Part shown: one piece after another, positions 9,967-19,731 of the stretch
How positions within the stretch are numbered: position 1 is the stretch's first letter
Layout: each line of letters opens with the position of its first letter
NCBI RefSeq assembly: GCF_014696065.1
Contig: NZ_JACJPL010000027.1
Span: 310,001-374,000, forward strand
Length of the DNA: 64,000 nt
Reading direction: 5' to 3'
DNA from: Leptolyngbya sp. FACHB-261
GTDB lineage: Bacteria; Cyanobacteriota; Cyanobacteriia; FACHB-261
The notes under the pieces: model-generated
Told to the model about the DNA's origin: nothing
The model's database searches: none
What the model saw: the letters and a program-made list of their open reading frames with translations, nothing else
Translations under genes and position numbers: made by a program

Positions 9967-11379
9967 TTAAGGAGTCGTGGCGGGTGTAGCGACGGGCGCC
10001 GCACCTGGTGTCGCAGCCGGTGTCGCAGCGGGTCTAGCGGTTTGGGCAGCACCACCAGACGCATTCGAGGTCACCGCATTGCGGGCCTGAGCAATGCGAG
10101 TCTTCAGCTCACCCAAAGCTCGCACATACTGCGGGTCACCCTCGCTGCCAATCCGAGTGTTATCGGTGCGCAACGCTTGCCGTTGCTCATCGCTCAGATC
10201 CAGCACGATATCGGGGGTAATGCCCTTCTTGTTAATGTCCGTGCCATCGGGCGTGTAGTAGTGAGCAATCGTCACCGCGATGCCCGAGCCGTCGCTCAAC
10301 GAATGCACCGACTGCACCAGCCCCTTGCCAAAGGTCTTAGTGCCGACTAACGTTGCCCGTTTCTGGTCCTGCAAAGCCCCGGCCAGAATCTCACTGGCAC
10401 TAGCTGAGCCACCATCCACCAGCACCACCAGGGGTTTATCGGTCAGCGAACGGCTGCCAGCACTAATCCGGTCAGTCTCACCCTGTCGGTCAATGGTCGA
10501 GACAATCGTGCCTTCCGACAGCCACATGCGAGCGATTTCAGCCGCCGAATAGAGGAGCCCACCGGGGTTAGAGCGCAGATCCAGAATGTAGCCACTGACA
10601 TTCTGCTTCTCCAAATCCTGGATCGCCTTGCGCATCTCAGCCGAGGCATTAGCGTTGAATTGCGTTAAGCGGATATAGCCCACTGGCCCTGCATTGGCGT
10701 CGGGACGCACACTAGAGCGCACCGGATGAATCTCAATACGTTGACGCTCCACCGGCACCTGGAAAGGAGCTTGGTTGCCACGCTGAATCGTCAGTGTCAC
10801 CCGCGTACCAGCCCGGCCTCGAATTAACCGGACCGCCTCGTTGACGTCCATGTTCTCAGTTGAGCGCCCATCAATCGCCGTGATCAAGTCCTTGGATTGA
10901 ATCCCAGCTCGGAAGGCAGGCGTGTCTTCAATGGGAGCAATAACCGTCAGCTTCTTGCTCTTCTCGTCTACCGCTAACTGGATACCCACCCCGGTGAGTT
11001 CACCAGAGGTGTCCACCTGCATGTTGCTAAATTGCTGCGGATCCATAAACCGGGTGTAGGGATCGTTCAGCTTTTCCAGCATCTCGCGGATAGCGGTGTA
11101 AGATTCCTCGCGGGTGTTGTAAGTGCGGTCAGTGACATAAGTGCGACGAACCTGCTGCCAGTCCACCTGATTGAAGGTGCCGTCCACATATTCCCGGTTG
11201 ATGACCTGCCAGACTTCATCGACCAGTTCCTTCGGGCTCTCGCGGAACACTGCCCAGCTAGGTTTCGACTGGGAAAACTGCACCACTGCACAACTCGCTA
11301 AGGCAACCAGGGCAGCAGCAGCGCTGATCAGCAAACCCTTGGAGGCGCGAGGAGACTGGGGAGGCGGGGAATCTACCAT
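9967..11379 (-). CDS. Carboxyl-terminal processing protease (S41 family)
   Basis: A CtpA/B/C-type serine protease acting in the thylakoid lumen or periplasm; cyanobacterial CtpA matures the D1 protein of photosystem II, while paralogues have other roles. From the ATG at 11379 (470 residues) there is a membrane or signal segment (about 15-35), a PDZ domain (about 135-215), the catalytic serine in GGSASASEILAG near 325 and the lysine in TKTFGKGL near 348. The C-terminus is an Ala/Thr/Pro-rich tail of repeats such as ATPAATPGAAP. The frame extends upstream to 11607, but that part is not protein-like. Which Ctp paralogue this is cannot be decided here. Confidence 0.9.
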   Translation of the reverse strand: MVDSPPPQSPRASKGLLISAAAALVALASCAVVQFSQSKPSWAVFRESPKELVDEVWQVINREYVDGTFNQVDWQQVRRTYVTDRTYNTREESYTAIREMLEKLNDPYTRFMDPQQFSNMQVDTSGELTGVGIQLAVDEKSKKLTVIAPIEDTPAFRAGIQSKDLITAIDGRSTENMDVNEAVRLIRGRAGTRVTLTIQRGNQAPFQVPVERQRIEIHPVRSSVRPDANAGPVGYIRLTQFNANASAEMRKAIQDLEKQNVSGYILDLRSNPGGLLYSAAEIARMWLSEGTIVSTIDRQGETDRISAGSRSLTDKPLVVLVDGGSASASEILAGALQDQKRATLVGTKTFGKGLVQSVHSLSDGSGIAVTIAHYYTPDGTDINKKGITPDIVLDLSDEQRQALRTDNTRIGSEGDPQYVRALGELKTRIAQARNAVTSNASGGAAQTARPAATPAATPGAAPVATPATTP

Positions 11380-11639
11380 AAAAGTTCGCCCATAAACTCG
11401 GGAAAGACAGACTCGAGAAAGACAGAGATTAAATGGCGGAAGCAGGCGCAAAAAGTACGCCCAATCTAGCACAGGCAACCGATCGACGCTTTGGTCAGCC
11501 AGCTCAACAGGCGCTGGCCATGGTTTGGGGAGTTGGTTTGGAGAGCTAGATCGAGGAGAGCTAGGAGCTGCTCGCGCAGACTGCCCAAATTTATTAAACT
11601 TGACCACTCTGAACGACCAGACCCAAAGACTAAACTCAA

Positions 11640-12866
11640 CTAGCTTTCAGGCTCAACCCAGCGATCATCGGCTTTGATCAGGTTGATTAGCTCCTCAACC
11701 CCCTGATCCTCAGGAACCTTCTTGATCTCTTCTCGCCCTCGATACAGTGAGATGTAGCCGGGGGTTTTGCCGACATAGCCGTAGTCTGCGTCTGCCATTT
11801 CGCCCGGTCCGTTGACGATGCAGCCCATGACAGCGATATCTAAGCCAGTTAGGTGCTTGGTTGCTTCCCGCACCTTGTGCAGCACCTCCTCTAAGTTAAA
11901 GAGCGTGCGACCGCAGGAAGGGCAGGCCACATACTCCACCATGGTCTTGCGCAGGCCCAGAGCTTGCAGAATGCTGTAGCAGACCGGGATTTCATTTTCT
12001 GGCGCTTCGGTCAACGAGACTCGAATCGTGTCGCCAATGCCATCGGCTAGCAGGGTTGCGATCCCAGCCGTGGACTTAATCCGTCCGTACTCGCCATCGC
12101 CAGCTTCAGTAACACCTAAGTGCAACGGATAGTCCATTCCCTGAGCATCTAGGCGCTGGGCCAGCAGGCGATAGGCTGCCACCATCACTGGTACGCGGGA
12201 AGCTTTGAGCGAAATCACCAGATTGCGGAAGTCCAGCGACTCACAGATGCGAATGAATTCCAGAGCCGACTCCACCATGCCTTCAGGCGTGTCGCCATAG
12301 GTAAACAGCATCCGCTCCGCTAGCGAACCGTGGTTGACGCCAATGCGCATCGCCTTGCCCTGGTCGCGCAAGCTAATTACTAAGGGTTCCAGCGTCTCGC
12401 GGATCTTCTCGCCAATCTCATCAAATTCAGCCTTGGTGTATTCGGTACGGTCGGCTCTAGGCTTCTCAAACACATATAAGCCGGGATTGATCCGCACCTT
12501 ATCAACATGCTGAGCCACTTCCAGGGCAATTTTCATGCCGTTATGGTGGACATCGGCCACTAGGGGCACATCCTGATAAGTTGCCTTCAGCCGTTGCTTA
12601 ATCTCCGCCAGGGCTTTAGCGTGAGCAAGGCTGGGCACCGTGACTCGGACAATTTCACAGCCCACCTCGTGCAGGCGACGGATGCCCGCTACGGAACCAG
12701 CAATGTCTAGGGTGTCTTCATTGATCATCGACTGGACGACGACTGGATGTCCGCCGCCGATCGTGACACTGCTAACCCGCACGGGCCGGGTTTTGCGACG
12801 GATGATGAGGCCGGTTGCCTCTGGCGTAAAACTCGATGGCACCGATGATGTAGGCAAGGTCTGCAT
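11640..12866 (-). CDS. ispG: 4-hydroxy-3-methylbut-2-enyl diphosphate synthase
   Basis: Converts methylerythritol cyclodiphosphate to HMBPP in the MEP isoprenoid pathway; a 4Fe-4S enzyme that uses ferredoxin as electron donor in cyanobacteria. The barrel domain opens with [18 protein letters not shown]. Cluster ligands are in [14 protein letters not shown] (near 313) and [15 protein letters not shown] (near 348), the second being the family signature. The 408-residue length matches cyanobacterial IspG. It is divergent from trpF across 124 bp. Confidence 0.96.
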   Translation of the reverse strand: MQTLPTSSVPSSFTPEATGLIIRRKTRPVRVSSVTIGGGHPVVVQSMINEDTLDIAGSVAGIRRLHEVGCEIVRVTVPSLAHAKALAEIKQRLKATYQDVPLVADVHHNGMKIALEVAQHVDKVRINPGLYVFEKPRADRTEYTKAEFDEIGEKIRETLEPLVISLRDQGKAMRIGVNHGSLAERMLFTYGDTPEGMVESALEFIRICESLDFRNLVISLKASRVPVMVAAYRLLAQRLDAQGMDYPLHLGVTEAGDGEYGRIKSTAGIATLLADGIGDTIRVSLTEAPENEIPVCYSILQALGLRKTMVEYVACPSCGRTLFNLEEVLHKVREATKHLTGLDIAVMGCIVNGPGEMADADYGYVGKTPGYISLYRGREEIKKVPEDQGVEELINLIKADDRWVEPES

Positions 12867-12990
12867 AGCGGTTGTAGAGTGCGGCGGAAGTTCCAGAAGA
12901 GGGGGCGGGTCCCAATTCCTCAGCTTGCCACAGATGTTGCTGCATTCAGATACCTAGACCTTAGGATCAAGCAAGGTTTAGGAGGAATCC

Positions 12991-13674
12991 ATGCGGGTCA
13001 AAATCTGTGGCATTACCCGACCGGAGCAGGGAGTTGCCATTGCTCGATGCGGTGCCAATTCGTTGGGCTTCATCTGTGTATCTAGTTCACCCCGTGCGGT
13101 GACACCAGCCCAAATTCGCACCGTCACTGACCAGCTATGGAGCCAGTTGCCTGCGGCTGAGGTCCCTGACCGCTTGGGCGTGTTTGCTGATGCCAGCTTG
13201 AGTCAAATTCAAGACACCGTGCTTGCTGGCGGGCTCAACGGCGTTCAACTACACAGCCAGGAACCACCAGAGTTCTGCGCAGCTCTACGCGCAGCCTTTC
13301 GTAAACTTAACCAGGATGTCGACATTGTTAAGGCGCTACGCATTCGCACCGCTGCTGACCTGGCTCAAGCAGCCCTATACGCGGATCAGGTGGACGCGCT
13401 ACTGCTCGATGCCTATGATCCAGTGCAGCTCGGGGGAACCGGCCATACCCTAGACTGGACTGCCCTGCGCGACTTTCGCCCTGGTTGTGCCTGGATTTTG
13501 GCGGGAGGACTCAATGCCAGCAATATCAGCCGGGCTTTAATGCTGCTGGATCCAGATGGCATTGACCTGTCGAGTGGGGTCGAGCGAGCCCCTGGCGACA
13601 AAGACCTGGCCCAGGTAGCTCAGTTTTTCGAGGTCTTGGCCAATCTCAAAAAGCCACAAATCGTTCCGTCCTGA
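12991..13674 (+). CDS. trpF: Phosphoribosylanthranilate isomerase
   Basis: Catalyses the Amadori rearrangement of phosphoribosylanthranilate in tryptophan synthesis. The start MRVKICGITRPEQG carries the catalytic cysteine, and VDALLLDAYDP the catalytic aspartate region; the phosphate-binding LAGGLNASNI follows near residue 170. AGGAGG sits seven bases before the ATG, fixing the start. No other trp gene is adjacent. The 3' end overlaps the convergent oxidoreductase gene by 29 bp. Confidence 0.95.
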   Translation: MRVKICGITRPEQGVAIARCGANSLGFICVSSSPRAVTPAQIRTVTDQLWSQLPAAEVPDRLGVFADASLSQIQDTVLAGGLNGVQLHSQEPPEFCAALRAAFRKLNQDVDIVKALRIRTAADLAQAALYADQVDALLLDAYDPVQLGGTGHTLDWTALRDFRPGCAWILAGGLNASNISRALMLLDPDGIDLSSGVERAPGDKDLAQVAQFFEVLANLKKPQIVPS

Positions 13675-14368
13675 CCCACTCTGGATTGGCACCGCCAGCC
13701 AGCACTGCTTGCTGGATCTCGGCACTGCGGTCAACACGGCGACCGTTGCTCATCCAATCGCCAACCGCGCAAATCTCGACGGCAACACTGGCAAGGGAAA
13801 TGTCTAGGGATAAATTCTGCAGATAAGCTTCTGGACTTCCCTGCGTGACCGGCACATAATTGAAGTGTTTCCAGATCTGGCTCAGCTGCTCAAAGTGCTC
13901 ACGGTAGGGCAACTGATCTGGAGTCTCTGGGTTAGCCTGAACTAGCTGTACCGGGCGGTCAAAGCCCTGCTCATGCAACCAGTCGATCTGGCACTTGAGC
14001 GGCGCAATGGCAGAGCCCTCAGCCAGATAGAGACGTGGTTGGTCCGGCACGCTGGCTAGAGTCATTAGGCCGTAGGGCCCTCGCAGTTTGAAACGACTGC
14101 CTGGTTCGAGATCCTGCAAGTAAGCAGAACTCCAGCCGACCCGCGAAATGCAGAACTCGACCTCAGGGCGACAACTGGGCGAAGAGGCAATGGAGTAAAT
14201 TTTGCTGAACGTCCGGCCATCGCGCTCAAGCTTGGGCCACAGGGATTGCCCTGGCAGAAACCAAAAATCCTGAGCATCCTCCAACCGCAGCCGAACCGCT
14301 TTGATCGTCGGTGTTAAAGATTGAGAGCGGAGCACGAGTGCCGTGTAATCCGCTGGCTTAGGTTTCAT
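13646..14368 (-). CDS. FNR-type flavin oxidoreductase
   Basis: A 240-residue protein with the FAD-binding barrel and NAD(P)-binding domain of the ferredoxin-NADP reductase superfamily. KIYSIASSP (near 60) is the flavin-binding RxYS-type motif with Lys in place of Arg, and YLAEGSAIAPLK (near 115-126) corresponds to the nucleotide-binding glycine motif. No iron-sulfur domain is attached, so an electron partner must be separate. The C-terminus (EWVRTERFVAF) is of the usual type. The substrate is not predictable. It converges on and overlaps trpF. Confidence 0.75.
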   Translation of the reverse strand: MKPKPADYTALVLRSQSLTPTIKAVRLRLEDAQDFWFLPGQSLWPKLERDGRTFSKIYSIASSPSCRPEVEFCISRVGWSSAYLQDLEPGSRFKLRGPYGLMTLASVPDQPRLYLAEGSAIAPLKCQIDWLHEQGFDRPVQLVQANPETPDQLPYREHFEQLSQIWKHFNYVPVTQGSPEAYLQNLSLDISLASVAVEICAVGDWMSNGRRVDRSAEIQQAVLAGGANPEWVRTERFVAF

Positions 14369-14449
14369 CGAGAACGGCCCTAGATAGAGGGTGGAAGATT
14401 CAGAGTACCACCCGTATCCACCCTGAGGGCTGACGAAACCGATCCGGGC

Positions 14450-14740
14450 CTATTCGACTTCTTCCCCCGGAGCAACTGCAGCTTTGAAACCCTTACCCGG
14501 CGTGAAGGCGGGAACCTGAGTGGCCTCGATCTTCATGGTTTGGCCAGTCTGAGGATTACGGCCTTCGCGAGCCGCCCGATCTCGACGCTCAAAGGTACCG
14601 AAGCCAACCAGGGAGATTTTCTCGCCTTTAGATACTTCCTCCATCACAACATCGAGAATGGCAGAAAGAACCGCATCCGCAGTTTTCTGAGTCACATTAG
14701 CCTGAGCGGCTATCTTGCTTACCAGGTCGGCTTTATTCAA
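14450..14740 (-). CDS. hup: HU-family DNA-binding protein
   Basis: Small nucleoid protein that bends DNA as a homodimer. MNKADLVSKIAAQANVTQKTADAV is split by the normal HU helix pattern; VGFGTFERRDRAAREGRNPQTG is the DNA-binding beta-arm region including the conserved GRNPQTG. The start codon is TTG at 14740, supported by AAGGAGAAGAG at ideal spacing; an ATG slightly upstream runs into a stop at once. The 96-residue length is typical. It is the last gene before a long divergent intergenic region with carA. Confidence 0.95.
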   Translation of the reverse strand: MNKADLVSKIAAQANVTQKTADAVLSAILDVVMEEVSKGEKISLVGFGTFERRDRAAREGRNPQTGQTMKIEATQVPAFTPGKGFKAAVAPGEEVE

Positions 14741-15313
14741 GTCTCTTCTCCTTTACATCCAGCCTTTACATTCAGTGAAGGGCTCTGAGCGGATTGCACT
14801 CGCTGAGTATGCCCTTGAAGTTTCGAACTGAAGCTATAAACATTAGCACGAGGTTATCGCTAAAACAGCGTAGCGGATCTTGCTGATTTCTACACAGGTT
14901 TAAGGCAAATTGCGGAAGGTTTTGGCAAAAACTTCGATGATTTTGGCAAAAAAAGGGGAGGCGTAATCTGTCAGTTGGAAGGATTTAGGAGATATCTGTC
15001 CGTTTTTTTGGGGTTAGATTTACGTATGACCGCACTTTAGGCAATAACTCTGTCGTATACAGCACATCAAAATATAGATAGACAACTGGCTCTGAACTCA
15101 GAATCTGATAGAGCTGGGGGCTATGGCTCAGAGGTTGTGCATAGAGCTTAGATGGGTAATGGGTAGTGAAGGCTCAGATTATCAGTTGTCACTCTCAATT
15201 GAGGTCAAAAGCAGTGCCCTAATCTCAGGGTTTGTTGATGCATTGGCTAAAGCAACCACGCATGCGGGCTGGATATGAGAGGATGGGGGCGATTCTTCCC
15301 TCCTCAGTCCACC
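14741..15313. other. Divergent intergenic region between HU and carA
   Basis: 573 bp without a credible gene. It holds the HU ribosome binding site and AT-rich stretches, including a short direct repeat TTTTGGCAAAAA near 14920-14950. I could not identify a defined promoter, riboswitch or RNA gene. Confidence 0.5.
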
Positions 15314-16489
15314 ATGACTTCGTTCCCTAAGCTCCCGGCTCTCCTGGTTCTGGCGGACGGTAGCACCTACACCGGCTGGTCCTTTGGTGCTGCAGGTACC
15401 GCTCTGGGAGAAGTTGTCTTCAACACAGGTATGACTGGCTACCAAGAGGTCCTTACTGACCCTAGCTATTGTGGTCAAATTGTCACCTTTACTTATCCAG
15501 AGTTAGGCAACACTGGCGTCAATCCGCAGGATGAGGAGTCAGCTCGTCCTCAAGTGCGGGGAGCCATTGCCCGTAATGTGTCACCACGCCCGAGCAACTG
15601 GCGATCTAGTCAATCGCTACCGGACTACTTAAAGCAGCATCGCGTTGTCGGCATCTACGGTATCGATACACGGGCGCTAACTCGCAAGCTGCGGGATGTG
15701 GGTGCAATGAATGGGGGCATTTCGACCGAGATCCTTGACCCAGAAGAATTGCTGCTGAAGGTACAGCACACGCCCTCGATGAGTGGCTTGAACCTAACCT
15801 GTGAGGTCACCACGGCTGAAATCTATGAGTGGCAAGAGGCGACTGACCGTACTTGGGAATTCGCGCCGCTGCTTGGGGATGTGCCAGAGGACGGTCCTTA
15901 TACTGTAGTTGCCGTCGATTTCGGCATTAAGCGCAATATCTTGCGACGCCTTACCAGCTACGGCTGTCGGGTGATCGTGGTACCCAGCACGACCTCAGCT
16001 GAAGAAATTCTGAGCTACAACCCTGAAGGCGTGTTTCTTTCTAACGGTCCTGGCGATCCTGCCGCAGTCATTGAGGGCATTGAAACGACCCGCGCTCTGC
16101 TCAGTGCCAACAAACCAATATTTGGAATTTGTTTGGGGCACCAGATTCTTGGCCTGTCCATGGGAGCAGAAACCTTCAAGCTCAAGTTTGGCCATCGCGG
16201 CCTGAATCAACCCGCAGGTTTGCAGGCTCGGGTGGAAATCACTAGCCAGAATCACGGCTTTGCTGTGGATGCAGATTCGCTGTCTCGAGCAGATATTGAG
16301 GTCACCCACCTCAACCTGAATGATCAGACTGTGGCTGGGCTAAGGCATAAATCATTGCCGATCTTCTCGGTGCAGTACCACCCTGAGGCCAGTCCGGGTC
16401 CTCACGATGCGGACTACCTGTTCGAGAATTTTGTAGAAACGATGAAAGCTCAACGCAAAGCTACAGCTCAACAGCAAAGTCTCGTTTAG
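15314..16489 (+). CDS. carA: Carbamoyl-phosphate synthase small subunit
   Basis: The glutaminase subunit, which hydrolyses glutamine and channels ammonia to CarB for carbamoyl phosphate synthesis. From the ATG at 15314 (391 residues) the N-terminal domain opens [17 protein letters not shown]; the class I amidotransferase domain has the nucleophile cysteine in [10 protein letters not shown] near 272 and the histidine/glutamate pair in [12 protein letters not shown] near 355. An upstream in-frame ATG at 15275 would add 13 residues not typical of CarA. Followed by a strong terminator; carB is elsewhere. Confidence 0.96.
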   Translation: MTSFPKLPALLVLADGSTYTGWSFGAAGTALGEVVFNTGMTGYQEVLTDPSYCGQIVTFTYPELGNTGVNPQDEESARPQVRGAIARNVSPRPSNWRSSQSLPDYLKQHRVVGIYGIDTRALTRKLRDVGAMNGGISTEILDPEELLLKVQHTPSMSGLNLTCEVTTAEIYEWQEATDRTWEFAPLLGDVPEDGPYTVVAVDFGIKRNILRRLTSYGCRVIVVPSTTSAEEILSYNPEGVFLSNGPGDPAAVIEGIETTRALLSANKPIFGICLGHQILGLSMGAETFKLKFGHRGLNQPAGLQARVEITSQNHGFAVDADSLSRADIEVTHLNLNDQTVAGLRHKSLPIFSVQYHPEASPGPHDADYLFENFVETMKAQRKATAQQQSLV

Positions 16490-16546
16490 AGTCTTGGCAG
16501 ATAAACAAAGTAAGCCGTTGAGCTAGTTCAGGGCTGGATAAGTCGA

Positions 16547-16590
16547 GGGCTGAATAAATAATTCATTTCGGTTTATTCAGCCCAGTTTTT
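16547..16590 (+). terminator. Rho-independent terminator of carA
   Basis: GGGCTGAATAAA (16547-16558) pairs perfectly with TTTATTCAGCCC (16572-16583), followed by AGTTTTT. It lies about 60 bp after the carA stop and between convergent genes; the stem is symmetrical and may also serve the helical carotenoid protein gene. Confidence 0.85.
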
Positions 16591-16620
16591 AGCCTCGCCA
16601 ATAGCCCTTTGCAGATAGTT

Positions 16621-17160
16621 CTAAAGGCTAGCCGTTTTGCCAGTTTCTGCTTGGCTAGGAATGGGCTGAACATCTGTGTGGCCCATGGTTCTAGCTATCT
16701 CACGCAATACCGAAATTTGTTGTTCGAAGTCTAGTCCTTCTAGTTGAGACAAAAGGTCATTGAGAGCTTGAGCAGGTTGATAGTTGCCAGGCATATCGAC
16801 AACGGTATTGCCCATTTCCACAGCCCATGCGTACCAAACGAGCAACTGATTGTTTTCTTTTAAAGCCCCATAAGCACGGGAGAGGTCAGTATCCTCGCGA
16901 TTAACAATGGCTCGCATCGCCGCTAGCTGCTGGTCTTGGGGAAGGACAAAATAATTCTCGAACAGCGTCGGCGCAAGGTTTGGTTCTGCAGCTTCAGGGG
17001 CGGCTGGTGTAATTGAGTCCCCCATCTTTTTATAAACCAAATAAAGCCAAGCTAATTTGGCATCAGTGTCTAGTTTACCGAAGGCTTCAACAGTATTTTG
17101 AGTTTCACTAGAAAGAGACTGAGACTTTAGCTCATCAGGGGACATACCCGAAATCTCCAT
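16621..17160 (-). CDS. hcp: Helical carotenoid protein (single OCP N-terminal domain)
   Basis: Homologue of the carotenoid-binding N-terminal domain of the orange carotenoid protein, without the NTF2-like C-terminal domain. Such helical carotenoid proteins bind keto-carotenoids and quench singlet oxygen or, in some clades, phycobilisomes. Recognisable segments are LAWLYLVYKKMGDSITPAAP, an OCP-like NREDTDLSRAYG, LLVWYAWAVEMG and FEQQISVLREIARTMG. The 179-residue length and stop show a naturally single-domain protein, not a truncation. No C-terminal-domain homologue is adjacent. A cupin gene and a MocR-type regulator lie upstream on the same strand. The HCP clade cannot be assigned by eye. Confidence 0.88.
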   Translation of the reverse strand: MEISGMSPDELKSQSLSSETQNTVEAFGKLDTDAKLAWLYLVYKKMGDSITPAAPEAAEPNLAPTLFENYFVLPQDQQLAAMRAIVNREDTDLSRAYGALKENNQLLVWYAWAVEMGNTVVDMPGNYQPAQALNDLLSQLEGLDFEQQISVLREIARTMGHTDVQPIPSQAETGKTASL

Positions 17161-17272
17161 TTTGTACTTCAGGCTAAGATTTATCAGCCTGGAAGCCTTT
17201 AAGCCATCTTCCGGGTGAGAGAACTATGCTGTCCTACTGTCCTACTTTAGGATGAGGGATATGCTTAAATCT

Positions 17273-17620
17273 CTATTTGTGGTCTGGATTTTGATCGAGT
17301 TCTTGTAAATCGGGCTTAAACCAGAACTCAATCTCAGCTGTAAATTGCTCAAAGCGTGCGGCATGCATAGCCTTTGCCGGAACATGATACCAGTCGCCTA
17401 CCTGAAATCGTTGTTCCTGCCCATCCATCACTAGAATCAGTTCCCCTTGCGTAATCACGCCATAATTATCAGTATCGTGATGGTGAGGTTCAATTTCAGT
17501 ATTACCGGGATACTGAGCAAAGAAGATCTCGCAATTTTCAGCTGCTAAACGAAAGGCATCAAAACGCCCTGAGAAGCGCGGTAGAGATTTAATCCTTTCA
17601 GGAAAATTCGAAGAGGTCAT
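17273..17620 (-). CDS. Small single-domain cupin protein
   Basis: A 115-residue cupin barrel. The first cupin motif is PHHHDTDNYGVITQGELIL, with three adjacent histidines and the conserved Gly, and the second centres on VPAKAMHAARF. Metal binding is likely, but the reaction is unknown; such proteins include dioxygenases, isomerases and metabolite sensors. It lies 41 bp downstream of the MocR-type regulator and 112 bp upstream of the helical carotenoid protein gene, so the three may form an operon. Confidence 0.75.
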   Translation of the reverse strand: MTSSNFPERIKSLPRFSGRFDAFRLAAENCEIFFAQYPGNTEIEPHHHDTDNYGVITQGELILVMDGQEQRFQVGDWYHVPAKAMHAARFEQFTAEIEFWFKPDLQELDQNPDHK

Positions 17621-17661
17621 CAGGTTTCTATCAGAAGCAAAGGGTGAATTTTCGCTAAGTT

Positions 17662-19116
17662 CTAATCCAGATAACGGTGCAATAGCTTACCCAGAATTGC
17701 CATGCCTCGGTCAATTTCCTCGGGTAGATAGGAGAAATTTAAGCGCATGGCTGGATAGCCTTGTTGACCTGGAAAGAACAGATGTCCAGAGCCAATGAAA
17801 ACCTTTTGCGCGACTGCAGCCTGACAGAATTCCTGCATCGGCAAATCAGCAGGCAAATGCACCCAAAGAAACAAGCCACCGTTAGGCACCGTCCAACTCA
17901 CATTTGCTGGGAAATAGCGCTCCAAGGCTTGCAGCATTACATTTCGGCCTCGTAAGTTTTGAGCTTGCAGACGGCTCAGATGACGACGGTAGTGCCCTGA
18001 GGCAAGATACTCGCTAATAATTGCCTGAGATACAGTAGATGCATGCAAATCGTGGAGCAACTTACGCTCTAGCAAGGGCTGATAATGCTGTCCTGTGGCA
18101 ACAATGTAACCGATTCGGAGCCCAGGCATTAGAGTTTTAGAGAAGGTGCCCGTATAAGTTACCCAATGGCCTTGGTCCAGCGCTTTGATTGGCGGTGGCA
18201 CTGGCTCAAAGCTCAGCCCTTCGTAAGCGTTGTCTTCCAAAATTGGACATTGATATCGCTCAGCCAAGGCTAGTAGCTGCTGCCGATGGGCCTGACTCGT
18301 TGTAATTCCTGTGGGGTTGTGCAGTGTGCTTATGGTGTAAATCAGCTTCGGATGGTGGCTGTAGAGATATTGCTCTAGCAACTGCAGATTCATACCCTCA
18401 GCTGTCATAGGAATGCCAATTACCCTGGCTCCCCGCTCTTCAAAAATAGACAGTCCCCCGTGAAAGGTAGGGCTTTCAACAATCACCCAATCGCCAGGTT
18501 GGAGGTAATACTGAATTGCCAAACATAGACCCTGCTTCGAGCCATTGGTGATGATTAAGTTCTCGGGGGAGACTTCTAAACCCTGCTGTACTAGCAACTG
18601 CGCAACCTGTTTGCGCAATGGTAATTGTCCCTGAGGAAAGTCATATTGAAAGAGCGACTCGGCTGATTGAGTGACTGCCCGTCTAGCAATACGTTGAAAA
18701 TCTTCTACACCAGACAGGTAAGCAAAACCAGAGCTGAGGTCTAACACTTCTCTCTGCCGTTGAGCTTGCAAAGCAGAGGTGTAAGAATCGAAATAAGAAA
18801 TGCCTTGGCGCTCTGGGATAATCACTTCCTGAGCTGGAGCAAAGGTTGAGCCTATCTGAGCAGAATTCAGGACCGGGACCGTGGTGTGAACAAAATAACC
18901 TGCGCCTTGTCGAGCACATACTAAGCCATCCGCTTCCAGCACGCCATAGGCTTCAATCACCGTTAGCTTATTAACCTGGACAGTCTCAGCTAAAGATCGA
19001 ATCGAGGGAAGCCGCTCGCCAGGCTGTAGAACGCCTGCTTTGATCATGCGACTCAGGCGATCTCGAATTTGTAAGTAAACAGGCTTAGGTGATTGCCGGT
19101 CTAGCGGAATCCTCAC
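17662..19116 (-). CDS. MocR/PdxR-type transcriptional regulator with aminotransferase-like domain
   Basis: A GntR-family winged helix (residues about 1-75, with VYLQIRDRLSRMIKAG and RLPSIRSLAETVQVNKLTV) is fused to a fold-type I PLP domain. The PLP lysine is in TGTFSKTLMPGLRIGY near 323. MocR regulators sense amines, amino acids or PLP through this domain; the effector is not predictable here. The 484-residue length is normal. The start is GTG at 19116. Two identical-type palindromes lie 67-104 bp upstream and are probably its operator. It leads the cupin and helical carotenoid protein genes. Confidence 0.9.
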   Translation of the reverse strand: MRIPLDRQSPKPVYLQIRDRLSRMIKAGVLQPGERLPSIRSLAETVQVNKLTVIEAYGVLEADGLVCARQGAGYFVHTTVPVLNSAQIGSTFAPAQEVIIPERQGISYFDSYTSALQAQRQREVLDLSSGFAYLSGVEDFQRIARRAVTQSAESLFQYDFPQGQLPLRKQVAQLLVQQGLEVSPENLIITNGSKQGLCLAIQYYLQPGDWVIVESPTFHGGLSIFEERGARVIGIPMTAEGMNLQLLEQYLYSHHPKLIYTISTLHNPTGITTSQAHRQQLLALAERYQCPILEDNAYEGLSFEPVPPPIKALDQGHWVTYTGTFSKTLMPGLRIGYIVATGQHYQPLLERKLLHDLHASTVSQAIISEYLASGHYRRHLSRLQAQNLRGRNVMLQALERYFPANVSWTVPNGGLFLWVHLPADLPMQEFCQAAVAQKVFIGSGHLFFPGQQGYPAMRLNFSYLPEEIDRGMAILGKLLHRYLD

Positions 19117-19182
19117 GGTGTAGCCCTCTTTCAGGATTACATCATATCGCTAGCTGTAGTATACGTGATTGAACCTGAACTG

Positions 19183-19220
19183 AACTGGTACAGTTTGACA
19201 AAGTTTAACTGGAACAGTTT
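19183..19220. promoter_or_regulatory. Paired 14-nt palindromes, candidate MocR operator
   Basis: AACTGGTACAGTTT (19183-19196) and AACTGGAACAGTTT (19207-19220) differ at one base, and each contains AACTG/CAGTT arms. Their 24-bp offset, slightly over two helical turns, suits a dimer binding direct repeats, as is known for MocR regulators. They lie in the divergent region between the MocR-type gene (19116) and the ORF at 19357. Confidence 0.55.
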
Positions 19221-19356
19221 TGAGCTGCTGCCGCTGTACTAGACAAACTCACAAAATTTGTACCTTCTCAGTTCTTAAGTCACTCAGCGAGAGTATAGCC
19301 ATCGGGTCAGTTTAATCCACTGCTTACCTGAGCATCCTATTTTTTAGGGGACTGTC

Positions 19357-19590
19357 ATGATAAAAGTTTCTAACGCTTCACTGCCGCTATTTCAGGGGTT
19401 TCAGGAGTTTTGGCAATATTTGCTTAGAGCGATCATGAACCGTTCTGAGTTGCAAATCTGGCAAGGCTTAGATCGCTTTGGCAACGTCTGCTGGCACATT
19501 TATGACCCGAAGACAGGGCGTTCCCTTCAAGCTGACTCTGAAGCAGAAGTGCGGACCTGGATTGAGCAACAATACTATCAACAACGGTAA
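19357..19590 (+). CDS. Small conserved-type hypothetical protein (77 aa)
   Basis: The C-terminal 50 residues (QIWQGLDRFGNVCWHIYDP, then a basic/acidic tail ending WIEQQYYQQR) look like the small cyanobacterial proteins that carry an alternating Trp/Tyr beta-hairpin followed by a helix. The first 27 residues may not be part of it: an in-frame ATG at 19435 (MNRSELQIWQGL) is an equally good start. Function unknown. It is divergent from the MocR-type regulator, whose candidate operator is in the shared upstream region. Confidence 0.55.
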   Translation: MIKVSNASLPLFQGFQEFWQYLLRAIMNRSELQIWQGLDRFGNVCWHIYDPKTGRSLQADSEAEVRTWIEQQYYQQR

Positions 19591-19731
19591 TCGATGCCAT
19601 CGATAACGCTCATTGGGGAAATTTAGTTTAGGTGATAGAGTAGCCGTTGCGGGTCCAAGCTATCCGCTACTAGTCAATAGTAGTAAGCGTCATAATTGCT
19701 CTGGCCCGCGGTTACTTTAGCCTAATTTTCA

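Noticed and set aside
11380-11607. N-terminal extension of the processing protease up to 11607
   Set aside because: The first 76 codons read as Pro/Ser/Arg-rich sequence without signal-peptide features; the ATG at 11379 directly precedes a normal membrane segment.
14741-15313. Possible RNA gene in the HU-carA gap
   Set aside because: I found no tRNA-like cloverleaf, no riboswitch pattern and no strong hairpin followed by T-run.
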